NCBI GenBank assembly: GCA_025449115.1 | Contig: JAHLKC010000062.1 | Location: forward strand, 124,001-188,000 | Length of the DNA stretch: 64,000 bases | Direction of reading: 5' to 3' | From: Chytridium lagenaria | Lineage: Eukaryota > Chytridiomycota > Chytridiomycetes > Chytridiales > Chytridiaceae | Shown here: positions 46,286 through 58,000 of the stretch, piece by piece | Numbering within the stretch: the first letter of the stretch is position 1 | Layout of the letters: each line of letters begins with the position of its first letter | Position numbers and translations under genes: made by a program | Notes under the pieces: generated by a model | Database searches by the model: none | What the model saw: the letters and a program-made list of their open reading frames with translations, nothing else | Told to the model about the DNA's origin: nothing

Positions 46286-47938
46286 ATGTTGACCCACAAG
46301 GCTCTGATTGCGCTGGCTGTTGCTGCCGCATCGTCCATAGCATGGTCTCCTGCAATGGCTGCAAATACAACAACCACTGCACCTCCCTCTACGTCCTCAG
46401 ATACTTCAGGGACGTTGGACCCTGCAACGCAAGGCAATTGTTTGGTAAGAGAGATTGGGGTCATCACGTATTTGATCTTGTCTGGAGGCTCGCTTGAGCT
46501 TGCTCTTGTTGCACTTTAATTCTTCATTGACATCTTACATGGCCCGTCAATTTTATTGATTTATTTCCAAAGACGGGATCTTTCAGCTACGACCCCAAGC
46601 GCATGTATGTTGTTCCCGTTGGACGAGTGCCTGCAGGAGAACATTATCCCCCAGGATTGCCAGAGGTTTGTTGTTCTCACTTCCTTAGTACATGTATTGA
46701 CAAGACGTTTGTGTAGGTTGACTGGTCAGGCTATGACTGGACGATTGACTATGCTCCCGATAACGTGAGTTGTTTGTTTGAAGAACGTTGAAGGGGTGTC
46801 TTTGTAAAAATACTGTGTCGATATGTTCACCTATTTGTCATCTTTAAGAATGTGACTGCAGGCTTAATAACGCTACTTCCTAATCTAGGTCGAGGCAAAA
46901 AACCACACTTTGGGTCTTAAGGTGGTCAAGATCCCTGGTGGCGGTGTCGGCTCTCGTGTTTCAACCACTCGTCACATCCTCTATGGACGGTTTACTATGA
47001 AGCTTAAGGCTATCGGTGTCAAGGGCATGATTACGTCTTTCATTACTATGAGTGATCGCGGTGACGAGATTGACTGGTTCGTGTCTACTGCCATAATAGG
47101 CGTTAGCTTCTTTTTTCCTTTTGGTAACATTCTACTTTGTCAATAGGGAAATAATCAACACCAACCCTGGTACACCCGCCACTACCAACATTTTCTACAA
47201 GCGTATTTTGCAATTCGGGTTGAGGAATAGGGAGCACCCCATCCCTGGAGATGGCAAGTCCGATCAAGAGCATGGTAAGAATACCTTCTCCGTGCCCATA
47301 AAGCATTTAAAAAAATCTGCAAAAATTCTTACAACACGTTGTTCCTTTTAGAATACACCATTGACTGGAACAGCGAACGTATTCAATGGTACATTGACGA
47401 TACCCTTATTCGTACCTACACGCGCGCTGAATCTCTTTATGACGGCGAACTCGAAGGCAAGGGTGAACGATTCTACCCATCCACTCCCTCCATGATTCAA
47501 TTTGGTGCCTGGAACGGTGGTGACTCCACCTCCCCTGGTCTCTCCTCCTGGGCCGGTGGTCCCGTCCCTTGGGGAGACCGCACCTTCTTTGAAGCCGAGT
47601 TTGGTCCCCTCAACGTCCAATGTTACGACGACAAGAACCGTCCTGTCCCCATGTGGCCTGTTGCAGGAAACAGGGGCCGGACTGAGCCTACTCCTCAACC
47701 TAGCCCCACTGTCTCTCTCGCACCGGCCGCTACCATCTCCCTCCTGCCTGGATTGTCTAGCGGGCCTAAGGATGCTCCCGCTGCTGGCGCGATTGGTAAT
47801 GTCCCTACGGCTTCGGCGAGGGTCGCCCTTGGGTTGAATAACCCTAACAGTGCTAACGGATTGGGTGCTAGCACTTCTTTCATCTCATGGGTTGCTGGTA
47901 CTGCCTTTGCAGTTTTGGTCCCCCTTGCATTCTTCTGA
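46286..47938 (+). CDS. GH16 (CRH-type) cell-wall chitin-glucan transglycosylase, GPI-anchored
   Basis: Exons 46286-46444, 46573-46665, 46717-46764, 46889-47076, 47147-47274 and 47352-47938 splice in frame. A signal peptide (MLTHKALIALAVAAASSIAWS, cut near AMA) is followed by a Thr/Ser-rich stretch, then the GH16 fold: VSTTRHILYGRFTMKLKA, the catalytic block GDEIDWEI (ExDxxE: nucleophile and acid/base glutamates) and YTIDWNSERIQWYIDD. The last two catalytic-block residues are joined across an intron. WAGGPVPWGDRTFFEAEFG follows. The Ser/Pro/Ala-rich tail and C-terminal hydrophobic stretch (VAGTAFAVLVPLAFF) fit a GPI-anchor signal. CRH enzymes cross-link chitin to beta-glucan at the cell surface, so the host has a chitinous, glucan-containing wall. 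The length of about 390 residues is usual for the family. The reading frame is clean. Confidence 0.92.
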
Positions 47939-48508
47939 TCGTATCCCATGATCCATATCCACGCTTTTTATCTTCCTCCATATTTTTCTTCACGTTCTTT
48001 TGCTCTATTTGCCCAAGTCTTTGTCACTATTTCATATCCCTCCCATCTTCACCTCTTTTCTTAAACATGCTTTTTTATATCTTCTTTTGTCTGAAAGATA
48101 TTCACGTCTTTTTAAATGTGATTTTACACCGATTCCCCCCGGACTTTCTAATCCAAATACGATTGTTATTTTTTGTTTCTTTCTTCTTCTTGATCATACT
48201 TGCTTTCGTCGGTCTTCAACGTCGTTTTTTTGTTTGTTCTTTGTTCTTTTGCTTGAATGAGACTGTGTACTATATAAATAGTGGGTGCACGTAGTTTAAC
48301 GTTACATCTATATTTCTACAAGCTCTTCATTGTTTAATAGTGATTCATCCAGCCGGTTCAACCGAGTTCGATGGGATATACTTATTTCAAAGCCAGAAGG
48401 AACGAAGAGTACAAAAATTATACAACAACGGCACCGAAGTAGAATCAAAATATTGCTTAATGTGAGAAGCTTAAGACCTAATGATAGAACTTTTTATGAA
48501 GAATATAT
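47939..48508. other. 3' intergenic region between convergent genes
   Basis: T/C-rich 3' flanks of the GH16 gene and of the prolidase gene. No gene supported. Confidence 0.5.
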
Positions 48509-50305
48509 TCATTGAGCCATGATCGCCTCAATATCCGCAACACTCTTGGGGACCTGCAGAAATATGACATTAAATAAAACCTACTTAAAAAAACAAGTAT
48601 GATGAACTGACCCATCCAGTGAGGTTGTCAATGCCAGTCTCAGTGATGGCCACATCGTCCTCAATACGGACTCCTCCCACGTTCTTGTGGAACCGCGCAA
48701 GAACGTCAATGTTCAGGAACTCCCTCAAAACAGGGTCGGCTGTGATGCGACAAAGATGAGTAGCAAAAGTCAGTGAATATTATTTCGCCGCCATGTTCTT
48801 TAAAACGCCACGAACTCACCAAGTGCTTTCTCAAGAATGGGATCAACAAAATAGAGACCGGGTTCCACAGTCACAACCTTTGAAAGGCATTATGATATAA
48901 GCAGCCACTTATTACGTACCATTCCAGGGACAAGGGGTCGGCGCATCCTCAAGTATCGGATTCCGGGCTCCTGAATCCTTTCAACGCCAGCGGGATAACC
49001 TCCACAGTCATGAACGTCAATACCAATGAGGTGACCAAGTCCTAAACCAATTTAAGTATCATTATCAGAGGAAGGAGATATACCATGAGGGAAAAATAGA
49101 GCCGGAATATGGTGTTTCAAAAGGTCGTCCTTATTGCCCTTGACAATGCCCGCCTAGAAAATAGTTCCTTAAGATATAATGCCAGACGCGCCAACAAAAG
49201 AGAGAAAAACAAACCTTCAAAAGCCCGTCACAAGTTACACTCTCCGCGAGCCTATGCATATCCTCCCAAAGTACACCCGGCTTCATAGCCGCCAACACCG
49301 CCATCTGCACCTCCAACACAATCTCGTAAACAACCTTAAAATCTCCCTCAAACTTTCCTCCAGTCGGGAAGCATCTTGTGATATCACTCGCATAACACGC
49401 AAGCTCACATGCCGCATCCACAAGAACAAGATCAGATTTGTTGGCGGGGATCGGTGCATTATTCTTAGTGTAATGGAGAATAGATCCGGATCGGCCGGAC
49501 GCAAAGATACCGGTGTAGGCCTGGAGATGGGCTCCGGACTTTGTGCATTCGTGGATGAAGGTAGCTTGGAGATCACGTTCGGTGCCGATACCGGGACGGA
49601 CCGTCTTCATGAGGGCAATGTGAGCGTTACCGCTGATGCGGCCGGCGCGACGCATGAGCTCAATTTCTTCCTGGCACTTAATGACGCGGGCTTCGGTTAT
49701 AGCGCTAATGTTGGAGCGAGTTAATACTTGTATGCCGGAGACAAGAAAGCGTCAACACTCACGTCTTAAGCCTGTCCGCAGTAATATTGACCTCAGACAT
49801 CTGATGAAGAGCATCCTCCCCCTCAATAACATGCACAGTCTTTGAATCCCCAGCAGCAGCCTCTAAAACCGCCTTAAGCTCATCCGCAAAAAGCACCTTG
49901 ATCTGATGCTTTGTCTGTAAAGCCTCCACAGAAGGCGGGGCACCACACCATAGAGTATAATCATCATCATATCGCGGGACCAAAAGAGTCGACTCCTGTG
50001 TCTTTAATGATACGACAAGGTGACAGTCAGGATCTTCCACGCCTGTCAAGTAGCTGGTGTCAAACGTTAGACTGTAAGAGAGGGTTATAAGGCTTACTAG
50101 AAGTTGGATTCTTGACGGAAGGGTTCCTCAGTGTCTGTTGTCATGGTCAGATGAATGCTTATCTTCTGTACGCACCTGTCCAGCGACGGGTAAGGACAGA
50201 GCCGCCCTTGACGTAGATGGCGCCATCAGTGAGACCAAGATTCTTGATGGTCTTCAAGCGGTTGGCCGCTGCCACTTTTGCAAACGAGAACGCTTCCACA
50301 GTCAT
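48509..50305 (-). CDS. PEPD: Xaa-Pro dipeptidase (prolidase, peptidase M24B)
   Basis: Cytosolic dimetal enzyme that splits Xaa-Pro dipeptides and recycles proline. Start ATG at 50305 ([18 protein letters not shown]). The N-terminal domain, split by an intron after RRWT, continues [20 protein letters not shown]. The pita-bread catalytic domain keeps all ligand motifs: LVLVDAACE (first Asp) with [11 protein letters not shown] (second Asp), [17 protein letters not shown] (His), VTVEPGLYF (Glu) and [12 protein letters not shown] (Glu). It ends IMAQ with the stop at 48509-48511. The usual GGE after the first Asp is AACE here, a minor change. Several introns, all consistent. It lies 243 nt downstream of the Old Yellow Enzyme gene on the same strand. 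Confidence 0.92.
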
Positions 50306-50548
50306 ATTACTTTTCAAGCTCGTTGACGCTGAGACCGTTCTTTGAATGAGTCGAAACAGCTTTGCGGTGAAAATTTATCCAAAAAGCCTTGCATGCACTC
50401 CGTTAACGAAACGGAATATTAATAAGGAAAAGCAGCCATACCAACATAAGTTTATAAATCCATGAATCGAGTATGGATGGGGCATGCAAAGTAAGTTTAT
50501 TCTGGTAAGAAACGTGAAAGGAAACGATAAAAAAGTCGGAGTGAATGT

Positions 50549-51967
50549 CTAGACTTTGGCAGCAGGGGAAACATCAGCAAAGGGGTAGTCCGTGTAGCCA
50601 GTCTCGTCGTTCGTGTAAAAGGTGCTACGGTCGTAAGGAGTAAGAGGAATGCCATGCTGGATACGGTACGGAAGGTCCGGGTTTGAAATAAAGTAACGTC
50701 CAAAAGCAACAAGATCAGCGTCTTTTTTCGCAATGACCGACTCTGCACTGTCCGGTAAAAATCCACCAGCAGTAATCATGAGACCCTTGTACGCTTCTCT
50801 AAAAGGCTTCAAGGACTTTTCGGTAGTATCTTGAGCAGAATCGGACGCACCGTCAATTCGGGCTTCAACGAGATGAACGAACGCAAGATCGAGCTTGTTG
50901 AGTTGTTTAAGGAGAGTGCTCCAGGTGGTAATGGGATCAGAGTCACCCATGCCTTGAAAGTTGGACCAAGGAGAGAGACGGATACCGACACGGCCTCCAC
51001 CAATGGCCTTAGCGAGGGCTTCGGCGACTTGGAAGGAGAATCTGACACGGTTTTCAACGGTACCTCCGTATTCGTCGGTTCTTCCGACATTGATGTTATC
51101 GTTGATGAATTGGTCAAGAAGGTAGCCATTGGCAGAGTGGATTTCGACACCGTCAAATCCAGCCGCAATGGAATTTTTGCCCGCTTCGACGTAACTTTTC
51201 AACTTAGTAAGTTGGCTGTATGGTATATCTGAACTTACTCTTGAATGATCTCGTGAATTTCTTCCCTAGTGATCGCTCGAGGGACTTCATAAGGCTGTGG
51301 GCCCGTCGGTGTGCCAGCCATTCCAGTCTAAACACAGTCAGTAAGACCCCTCTGCTCTAGCTCTACCTTGGGAACGGGGGCAGATGAAGGAGGAGGTAGT
51401 CCCTTGGGATTGAATGCTGTACACGATATTCAGTATATATCTTTAAGCTGTTTCCGAACACTATCGAGCGGTACCTGAGTGCGAGCTCCTCCCAACATGC
51501 CTACACAAGCAAAGTTAGACTAACAAAGAACACTATAAGCTAAGCATTGTTTAAACGCACCACAGCTGAGCAAAAATGATACCTCCTTTCTTGTGAACAG
51601 CCTAATATACAATTGGTTAGCTTCAAAACATACATGTCTCCAACGTACATCTGTAACCTTCTTCCAGCTTTCAACATGAGAGTCCTTGTAAATGGAGGGA
51701 ATGGACAAAGCAACCCTTGCCTCCGCAGAAATGGGAGTACCCTCACTAATCAAAAGCCCGCCATCCGAAGCCCTCTGCTCGTAGTAAGTCACCATACGAT
51801 CCGTCGCTTCATTGTCTTCGCCTCTAGCACGGCTAAAAGTTATTTAGTCACGATCCGAAAAAGTCAATCCAAATCAAATCCGCACTAAAATCTTACGTTA
51901 AAGGCGCGAGTACGATACGATGCTTAAGGAGGTAACGGCCGACTTTGATGGGTTCGAAGAGGGCCAT
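50549..51967 (-). CDS. Old Yellow Enzyme family NAD(P)H:flavin oxidoreductase
   Basis: FMN-dependent ene-reductase (12-oxophytodienoate reductase / NADH:flavin oxidoreductase type) reducing activated alkenes. Start ATG at 51967 (MALFEPIKVGRYLLKHRIVLAPLT). Exons then read RMVTYYEQRAS, GLLISEGTPIS, GGIIFAQLWHVGRSSH, AFNPKGLPPPSSAPV, AITREEIHEIIQDY, GFDGVEIHSANGYLLDQF (the HxxNxY substrate/flavin motif intact), GRTDEYGGTVENRVRF, VGIRLSPWSNF, and FGRYFISNPDLPYRI (FMN phosphate region), stopping at 50549. Five or more short introns, all splicing in frame. Length about 370 residues, usual for the family. It shares a 446-nt divergent promoter region with the secreted Lys/Asp-rich protein gene. Confidence 0.92.
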
Positions 51968-52413
51968 GATGGATGATGTGGGATTATTGAAGGTAAAAAA
52001 GCGGGTGAATGCTAGATTTATGTAATAGAGTCTATTTGTCATCTTTTGACGACAAGCCTTGACAGGGGAAAGGAGTTTTGACTCTCGTTTCCGACGAGAC
52101 GGTGGTGCAACGACCGAATGTACTTAAAAGGTCTGTCTCCCAAATCAAAATCCATCACTGCAAGCAAAAAAAAACTAAAGCCCACGTCAATACAGTAGGA
52201 ATGAGAGAGCTCGTGAGCTCAAGAACCATGACGCGTGAAGCTAGCTTCGTGACGAAATCAAAGTTTTAACTTTCGCCCCCCCCCTCCGCGGACTTCGATG
52301 ACGCAAAGGTTTAACTCCAGAGGTCAGATAAAAGGCAGCGCTTCATTCAATGACTTTCTCTTATCTCACCACACCTTCCAATTCTCGGCTACTCGAACCT
52401 TTATCTCTTCATC
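51968..52413. promoter_or_regulatory. divergent promoter region, OYE / secreted Lys/Asp-rich gene
   Basis: 446 nt. Near the + gene it carries CTTATCTCACCACACCTTCC, recurring as CTTATCTCACCACATCTTTC at 53944-53963 before the paralogous gene, so the promoter/leader was duplicated together with the coding sequence. A C-rich run (52276-52286) and a TAAAAGG element at 52328 lie just upstream. Confidence 0.6.
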
Positions 52414-53162
52414 ATGCGCTTCGCTTCCGTTGTTGTAGCTGCTGTCGCTACTTGCTCGACTGCGGTCTTGAGTGCGCCAGCTCCCCAGGCCCCCGCCACT
52501 CTCATCGCCAACACCGTTGCCGTCAAGCCTGCCGAAGTGACCGCATCAGGTGAAAAGGAGCTGGTGAAAAAAGATTCGAAGATTCACAAGAAGGGTCATC
52601 ACAAGAAAGGTGGTCGCGGCAAAAAGGACGACAGCGATGACGATAAGAGCGGTAGCGACTCTGATGATGACAAGGGCAGTGACAGTGATTCCGGTATGCT
52701 TGAGATTCCTCCTCCCTTTCGTTATGATGATGCATAAAATGTATTATTACGTTTATTATATATATTGTTTGCATAACCACCTCCATAATTACATTTTTTC
52801 CTCACTAAACCACGACGCAACACCAATAGATGGCAAGGACTCGAAGATCTCCATCAAGTCAGGCGGCGTGTCAGTGGCTGGGGAGAAGAAGGTCGTGAAG
52901 AAAAACACCAAAGTTCACAAGGCGGGTAGCCGCAAAAAGGGTCGTGGCAAGAAAGACGATAGCGACTCTGATGACAGCAAGAGCGGTAGCGATTTCGATG
53001 ATGATAAGAAGGGAGAAAGCGACTCTGATGATGGTAATTTTAAATCATTTTGAGTTTTACGTGAACTTTTTTCCATTCACTCACGTGTTTAAACACTTAG
53101 ATTTCGACGGCAAGGACTCCAGGGTTTCGATCAAATCCGCCGTTGGTCCCAAGAGGCGTTAA
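52414..53162 (+). CDS. secreted Lys/Asp-rich repeat protein (copy 1)
   Basis: Signal peptide (MRFASVVVAAVATCSTAVLS) and a short Pro/Ala segment. Two charge-block repeats follow: a lysine/histidine/glycine block (HKKGHHKKGGRGKK; then HKAGSRKKGRGKK), each followed by an acidic Ser/Asp run (DDSDDDKSGSDSDDDKG; DDSDSDDSKSGSD). Each repeat is followed by GKDSxxSIKS (DGKDSKISIKSGGVS, DGKDSRVSIKSAV), and the protein ends GPKRR. Exons 52414-52690, then from about 52831 (after accaatag) and 53100-53162, splice in frame with phase-1 introns. Alternating strongly basic and acidic blocks suggest a disordered, polyion-binding secreted protein. Function unknown. A diverged tandem copy lies at 53986-54691. 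Confidence 0.75.
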
Positions 53163-53985
53163 CTCCATCTACTTTTTACTCCCAGCTTGTTCTTGCAAAA
53201 CCCATTTATTCTAGCTGCTCAAATCACGAATCCTGCTGCCATATTTTAGATCATGAATGTCTCTTTTATGTCTTAGCTGCTGGCTTATCCCCTTTATTCA
53301 TGGAATATTTTTTTGGCTGCTCGTTGATGTTGTGCATTTAGTAATAAAGCAGTATGTGTTATCAGTAATAAAGCAGTATGTGTTATCAGTAATATTAAAG
53401 CAGTATGTGTTATCAGTAATAAAGGAGTATGTGTTATCGATACAATAAATCTATGAACGGAAAAAAGCAGACAGGAAAATAATATCAAACAGGGTGTAAT
53501 TGGGGGGTGACCCTGACGAAAGGGCCAGAAAGTTTACATACTCAAACAAGAGCAACGAGACAAACGATATAACACGCGTCATGCACCCTCCAACAACGCA
53601 TTACGCCTTCCCAAGGGCGTTGAGTGAAAGTCGATTGTACAAGAAGGAATGCAGATAAGAAACAATTATCAACATATATCTACATTTTTTAGAAAAGATT
53701 GGAGGCATGATTTACTAGGCATGATTTAGACAGCTGTATATTACTGTTGTCGCGTGCAGAGAATCTTCGTTACTTTGACAGGCTCAATGTCGTCACCCAC
53801 TCAATTACTCCAAGGGTATTCAAGAATCATGACGTTAATAGCCTGGAAACATAGGCTTTTTCATTTTCACTCCAAACCTATAAATTCCGTCTCCCCCAAT
53901 CTCCGCGGGTTTCGATGACGCCCACAAATAATTCCACCACCTTTTCTTATCTCACCACATCTTTCAATTCACTTAGCTCTTTGAC
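53163..53985. other. intergenic between the tandem secreted-protein copies
   Basis: 3' flank with a 24-nt tandem repeat carrying AATAAA (listed separately), then unassigned sequence and the duplicated promoter/leader of copy 2 (from about 53890). No gene supported. Confidence 0.5.
53340..53438 (+). repeat. 24-bp tandem repeat carrying AATAAA (four copies)
   Basis: Units at 53340-53363, 53364-53387, 53388-53414 (27 nt) and 53415-53438. Three carry AATAAA, and all carry the T/G-rich string AGTATGTGTTATC. Starts 178 nt after the stop of copy 1 on its sense strand. Looks like a repeated polyadenylation-signal module. Confidence 0.85.
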
Positions 53986-54691
53986 ATGCGAATCACCTCA
54001 GCTCTCATCGCCGTCATGACTACCTGCTCAACAGCGGGCCTGAGTGCTCCCGCTCCCAGGGCCCCCACCGCCACCAGTTCCAACACCGCTTCCATCAAAG
54101 CCGCAGACGCGTCCACAACCGGGAAGGAGAGGGTCGTGAAGAAGGACACGAAAGCCCACAAGAAGGGTCATCACAAGAAAGGTGGTCGTGGCAAAAAGGA
54201 CTCTGACGACGACAGCTTAAGAGCGATAGCTGTGATTCTGATGACGACAGAAAGGGCAGCATCACCCCCCTTTTCGTCATATTATTTTAGGACGTGCACC
54301 TCGATCGGGTGTTTGTGTTATTCGTCAACACTTTGCTCACTCGATATTGTTTTTCTGCTATCATGTTTAGATTCCGGCAAGGACTCAAGGATCTCCATCA
54401 AGTCAGGCGGAGTGTCAGTGGCGGGTGCGAAGAAGGTGGTCGGGGAAAGAAGGATTCCGACAATGACAGCAAGAGCGATAGCGTCTCTGATGATGTTAGG
54501 AAGCGATCAAGGTATTTACGACGCTTTTTGAACTTCATCCCTCCCGTGTTTTTTTCTTGCAATGTGTTTCTTGTCCTTGAACACGCTTCGTTAATCTCTT
54601 TACTTACTGGTCTGTTGTTCTTTCATCACGATTATATTCAGGCAAGGACTTCGGGATCTCCAAGTCCGTTCTTGGTTCAAAGAGACGTTAA
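53986..54691 (+). CDS. secreted Lys/Asp-rich repeat protein (copy 2, degenerate)
   Basis: Signal peptide (MRITSALIAVMTTCSTAGLS) and first block (VVKKDTKAHKKGHHKKGGRGKKDSDDD) closely match copy 1. The frame then shifts at 54213 (agcttaagagc, where agcaagagc is expected), giving non-repeat residues. The second exon (from about 54370: DSRISIKSGGVSVAG) lacks most of the basic block and also changes frame (GRGKKDSDNDSKSDSVSDD is in another frame). The last exon ends SVLGSKRR at 54691, equivalent to SAVGPKRR in copy 1. Likely a decaying duplicate; indel errors in the assembly are an alternative. Confidence 0.6.
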
Positions 54692-55040
54692 ATCGGTTTA
54701 TTCCTCATCATCATCCCCAATATTCTAGCTGCCTTTTTTTCACGAAAGTGCTGCCGTGATTTATGTATCATTTCAATGAAATAAAGTCTCAATCCTTCAA
54801 TTGATTAAAATAACGAAACCTCCTCAAGAGAAAAAGCACATAAGCAAAATGCGGAACGACACGGAGAATATTCTTATATGAGTGTACAATTGGATAAAAA
54901 CAATAAGTGAGTTTTTTATATAACTTGACCGCGAAAACATCAAACCTTGTCAGCTTAAGCAAAAGGGTAAAAACACAGTCATCAGGGAAAGAAATAAATA
55001 AAAAGTATGACTCTAAAATGGATATCAAATGGGTTTGTTG
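54692..55040. other. 3' intergenic region between convergent genes
   Basis: AT-rich 3' flanks of copy 2 and of the lipase gene, with AATAAAG at 54779-54785. No gene supported. Confidence 0.5.
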
Positions 55041-58000
55041 TTAAGCAATTGGAGACAAAGGCCTCGACGACCCCATAGACGTCGTTGTCCCCGTCGTATT
55101 CCCACCCCTCCCCCCAAACACCGCCTTCCCCAAAGCCTCTAAAGCATCCTCATAACTCTTTGGTGTATGATCCGACATGACGCGTGGCGAAAACATGGGT
55201 TCACTAAACATCTCCTTGACATCATCACACCGCTGCAAGACAACCCTCGACACGGATTTCTTGGTCCCAGTTTTCACATCCGTGGTTTCCGTCACGGCTG
55301 CCGCATTCATCCAGTAGGTGAGTCCAGCAGGGTACAGCCGTTCACTGTTCATGCTTTGACGGAGACGTGTGATGATGCTCCAAAAGAATTCTTCTTCTTC
55401 AATTGGGGAGACTTCTGGGGTCGTAGTTTCAGAGGAAATGTCAGTGGGTGGAGCTGGGGTGGAAGCGGTTGCGCCTCGTTGTAAACCGAGCGTTCGGGAG
55501 ATGATACGTTCACTGAGTCCCTTGTTGGCGGGATCAAGGAGTGACATGGTGACAATCTTAAAGTCACGGATGAGACCGAGACTGATGGTCGGAACAATGT
55601 CGTCACCATTGACGAGGGTAGACACGAGACCCTTGGCGGAAGCAGAGAGATCCAGGGTTGCAACACAGGGGGAGCCGTAAGAGTAGCAATGAATGGGTCT
55701 TCCAGCTGGTAAACCGCTAGAGGGCGACGTGACGAAAGGTGTTCTTGCGCTACGAGCCATAACGGCGTCATCGAGAGTTGACACAGGACACGACCATTCC
55801 ATGGCCATGAGAACTGCAACACCCCCGCCAAGCGAATGACCAGTCTAATCGGGGACAAGAAAATGATAACATTAACCAACGGAATAAAATAGTGCCAAAA
55901 AAATTAAAAAGCCACTCACCACAACAAGCCCATACCCCGGGTTTTCCCTCAAAGCCCTATCTACCGCCTTAAACACCTCTGTCCCCCTCCTAAACTTCAT
56001 AGCCGCACTCCTCAACATCCCAGCATGCACGCGACCTCCCCCAAACTCAGCATAATCAAACCTCATATCCGTCAACACATCACTCAATCCAAGCGTCCCA
56101 CGTAACGCCACAACCACAACCTTTGCCGCACGATCAAGCACAACATAATGATTCAAAGGCTGCATCCGTGGGGAGAGAGGGGCCGCAGCGGCAGGGTCGC
56201 GGCCATTGTCAAAGGAGGAATGAACAATGTCGTTGACGGCGACACCCGTGTGGATGGCAAAGGCGTAGTGGTTGGCGTGGATTCGGGGATCGGTTGTATG
56301 GATATCACGGATTTTACCAACACCCAAAAGGATCATGAGGTCACGTCCTAAAAAAAGAATATATTATCAGCACTGTTTATATTTTTTAAAAGGAACGGAT
56401 AACAACGAGGCAGAAAAGTCACAATCACCCACCATAAGCAGCCGTCGCAAACCTCGCATACCTCTCCAAATTCCTCAACAAATTCCGTAAAGGATAATGT
56501 CCATAATTCGGTACAGACACCTCCCGATTCCCCATCCCCTCATCCATCAACATTGTCGGTGAAAGCGTCCCAGGTCTAGGTCGCGGTGTCGATGTTTCCG
56601 GTGAAATCGATCGTGTGGGTGTTCGATCGCCCTCTACCTTCTCTCCACGACTTCTCTCATCCAGCCCCCTCGCCGTCAAAGCTGGGGACGCCGCGGGTGT
56701 TAGAACAAGCGGCGACGAGGTGGTAATGGTGGCTGGTGCGGGTAAACCTTTTTGAAGCTCAAACACGGATTTCAGGGACGGTCTTGGGGCAGAGGATTGC
56801 TTCCTTCCGGGCATTTTCATAGCTTCGCCTGCCAAAATCGAGGTGGAGTGAGGAACAGGAGATGCTGGAGGAGATGAAGGAGTGGAGATGGTATCAGGTG
56901 TAAGACGTCCTAGATTTGAGAGAGCCGCTGAATCAAGCTGGGAATCATGAACACGGATAGTGGCTTTCCGTGTAGTAACTCCTCCATCAGCTTCACGTTC
57001 AACAGTACTAGTCTACAAAACGTAACAATTAGTTACCATTAACAACCTAACGTCCGAAATGTATAGAAAACCAGCTTTCGCTCAGCAAAAACCAACAAGT
57101 GAATAGCAGCAACTCACTTGATCAAACATCGTCACCATCCCTCCCTTTGCTGTCCTCGCATTGACCCGTCCCCCAACCTGGCCTCCAGGCGGCTTCCCAC
57201 TCCCCCTATTCGGCGACACCAACCCCCTCAACATACTCGTAAACGACGTTTTTCTCGGCGCAACAACCGGCATCACCTCCTCCCCTGTCTCGGTCGTCGA
57301 AAACGACGTACTCGCCGTCCGGAACGACATGACCGATTCCGTGTCATCCACATCCACCGGGACGGGTTTCGACGGTCTCCGTCCACCGAAAACCCCTGCC
57401 CAACCACCACCCCCGTTAGTGGATGTCAACGATGACGCCGCCAATGTGGAGTCGGGTCGTCGAGCTCGGTCCATGGATGCGGCAGAGGTGAAGGAGGATG
57501 CTTGAGCGGAGGAGTCAAAGAAGGAGGGAGATTCGGACATGTCAGTGGCGTCATCGTCTTTCCCATGGGCGATGGTCGATATCCCAGAGATGGAACCTTG
57601 GGGTGTGGCTACAGCCGATGAGGATCCAATACGATGATGAGGGGTTGCGTAATTTGCGATACCTTCGACGGCAGGCGACACAGGGTTCGCGCGACGAGGG
57701 GAGAAGGTCGGAGATGTGGGTGAGGACGGTGTCGGAGGAGATGGCGAAGATGGGGGACCGGGTGCCTGGAAATGATGCATTCGGAAAAAGAGTGGAACAG
57801 GGGGAAGGTCTTTCTGACGATGAGCAAAAGAAGCGGAAGGTGATAACGTAGGTGTAGTCGGAGCACTTCCATTCGCAGAAGCCGACGATGCAGCGGTTCC
57901 GCTTGTGAGAATGACTCTCTCAAGATCAGCCAGATCCTTTCCACTAAAATCCCGCGAAATCCGGTTCATGAGGTCACGGTTCTCATCAAACGCGCGACGG

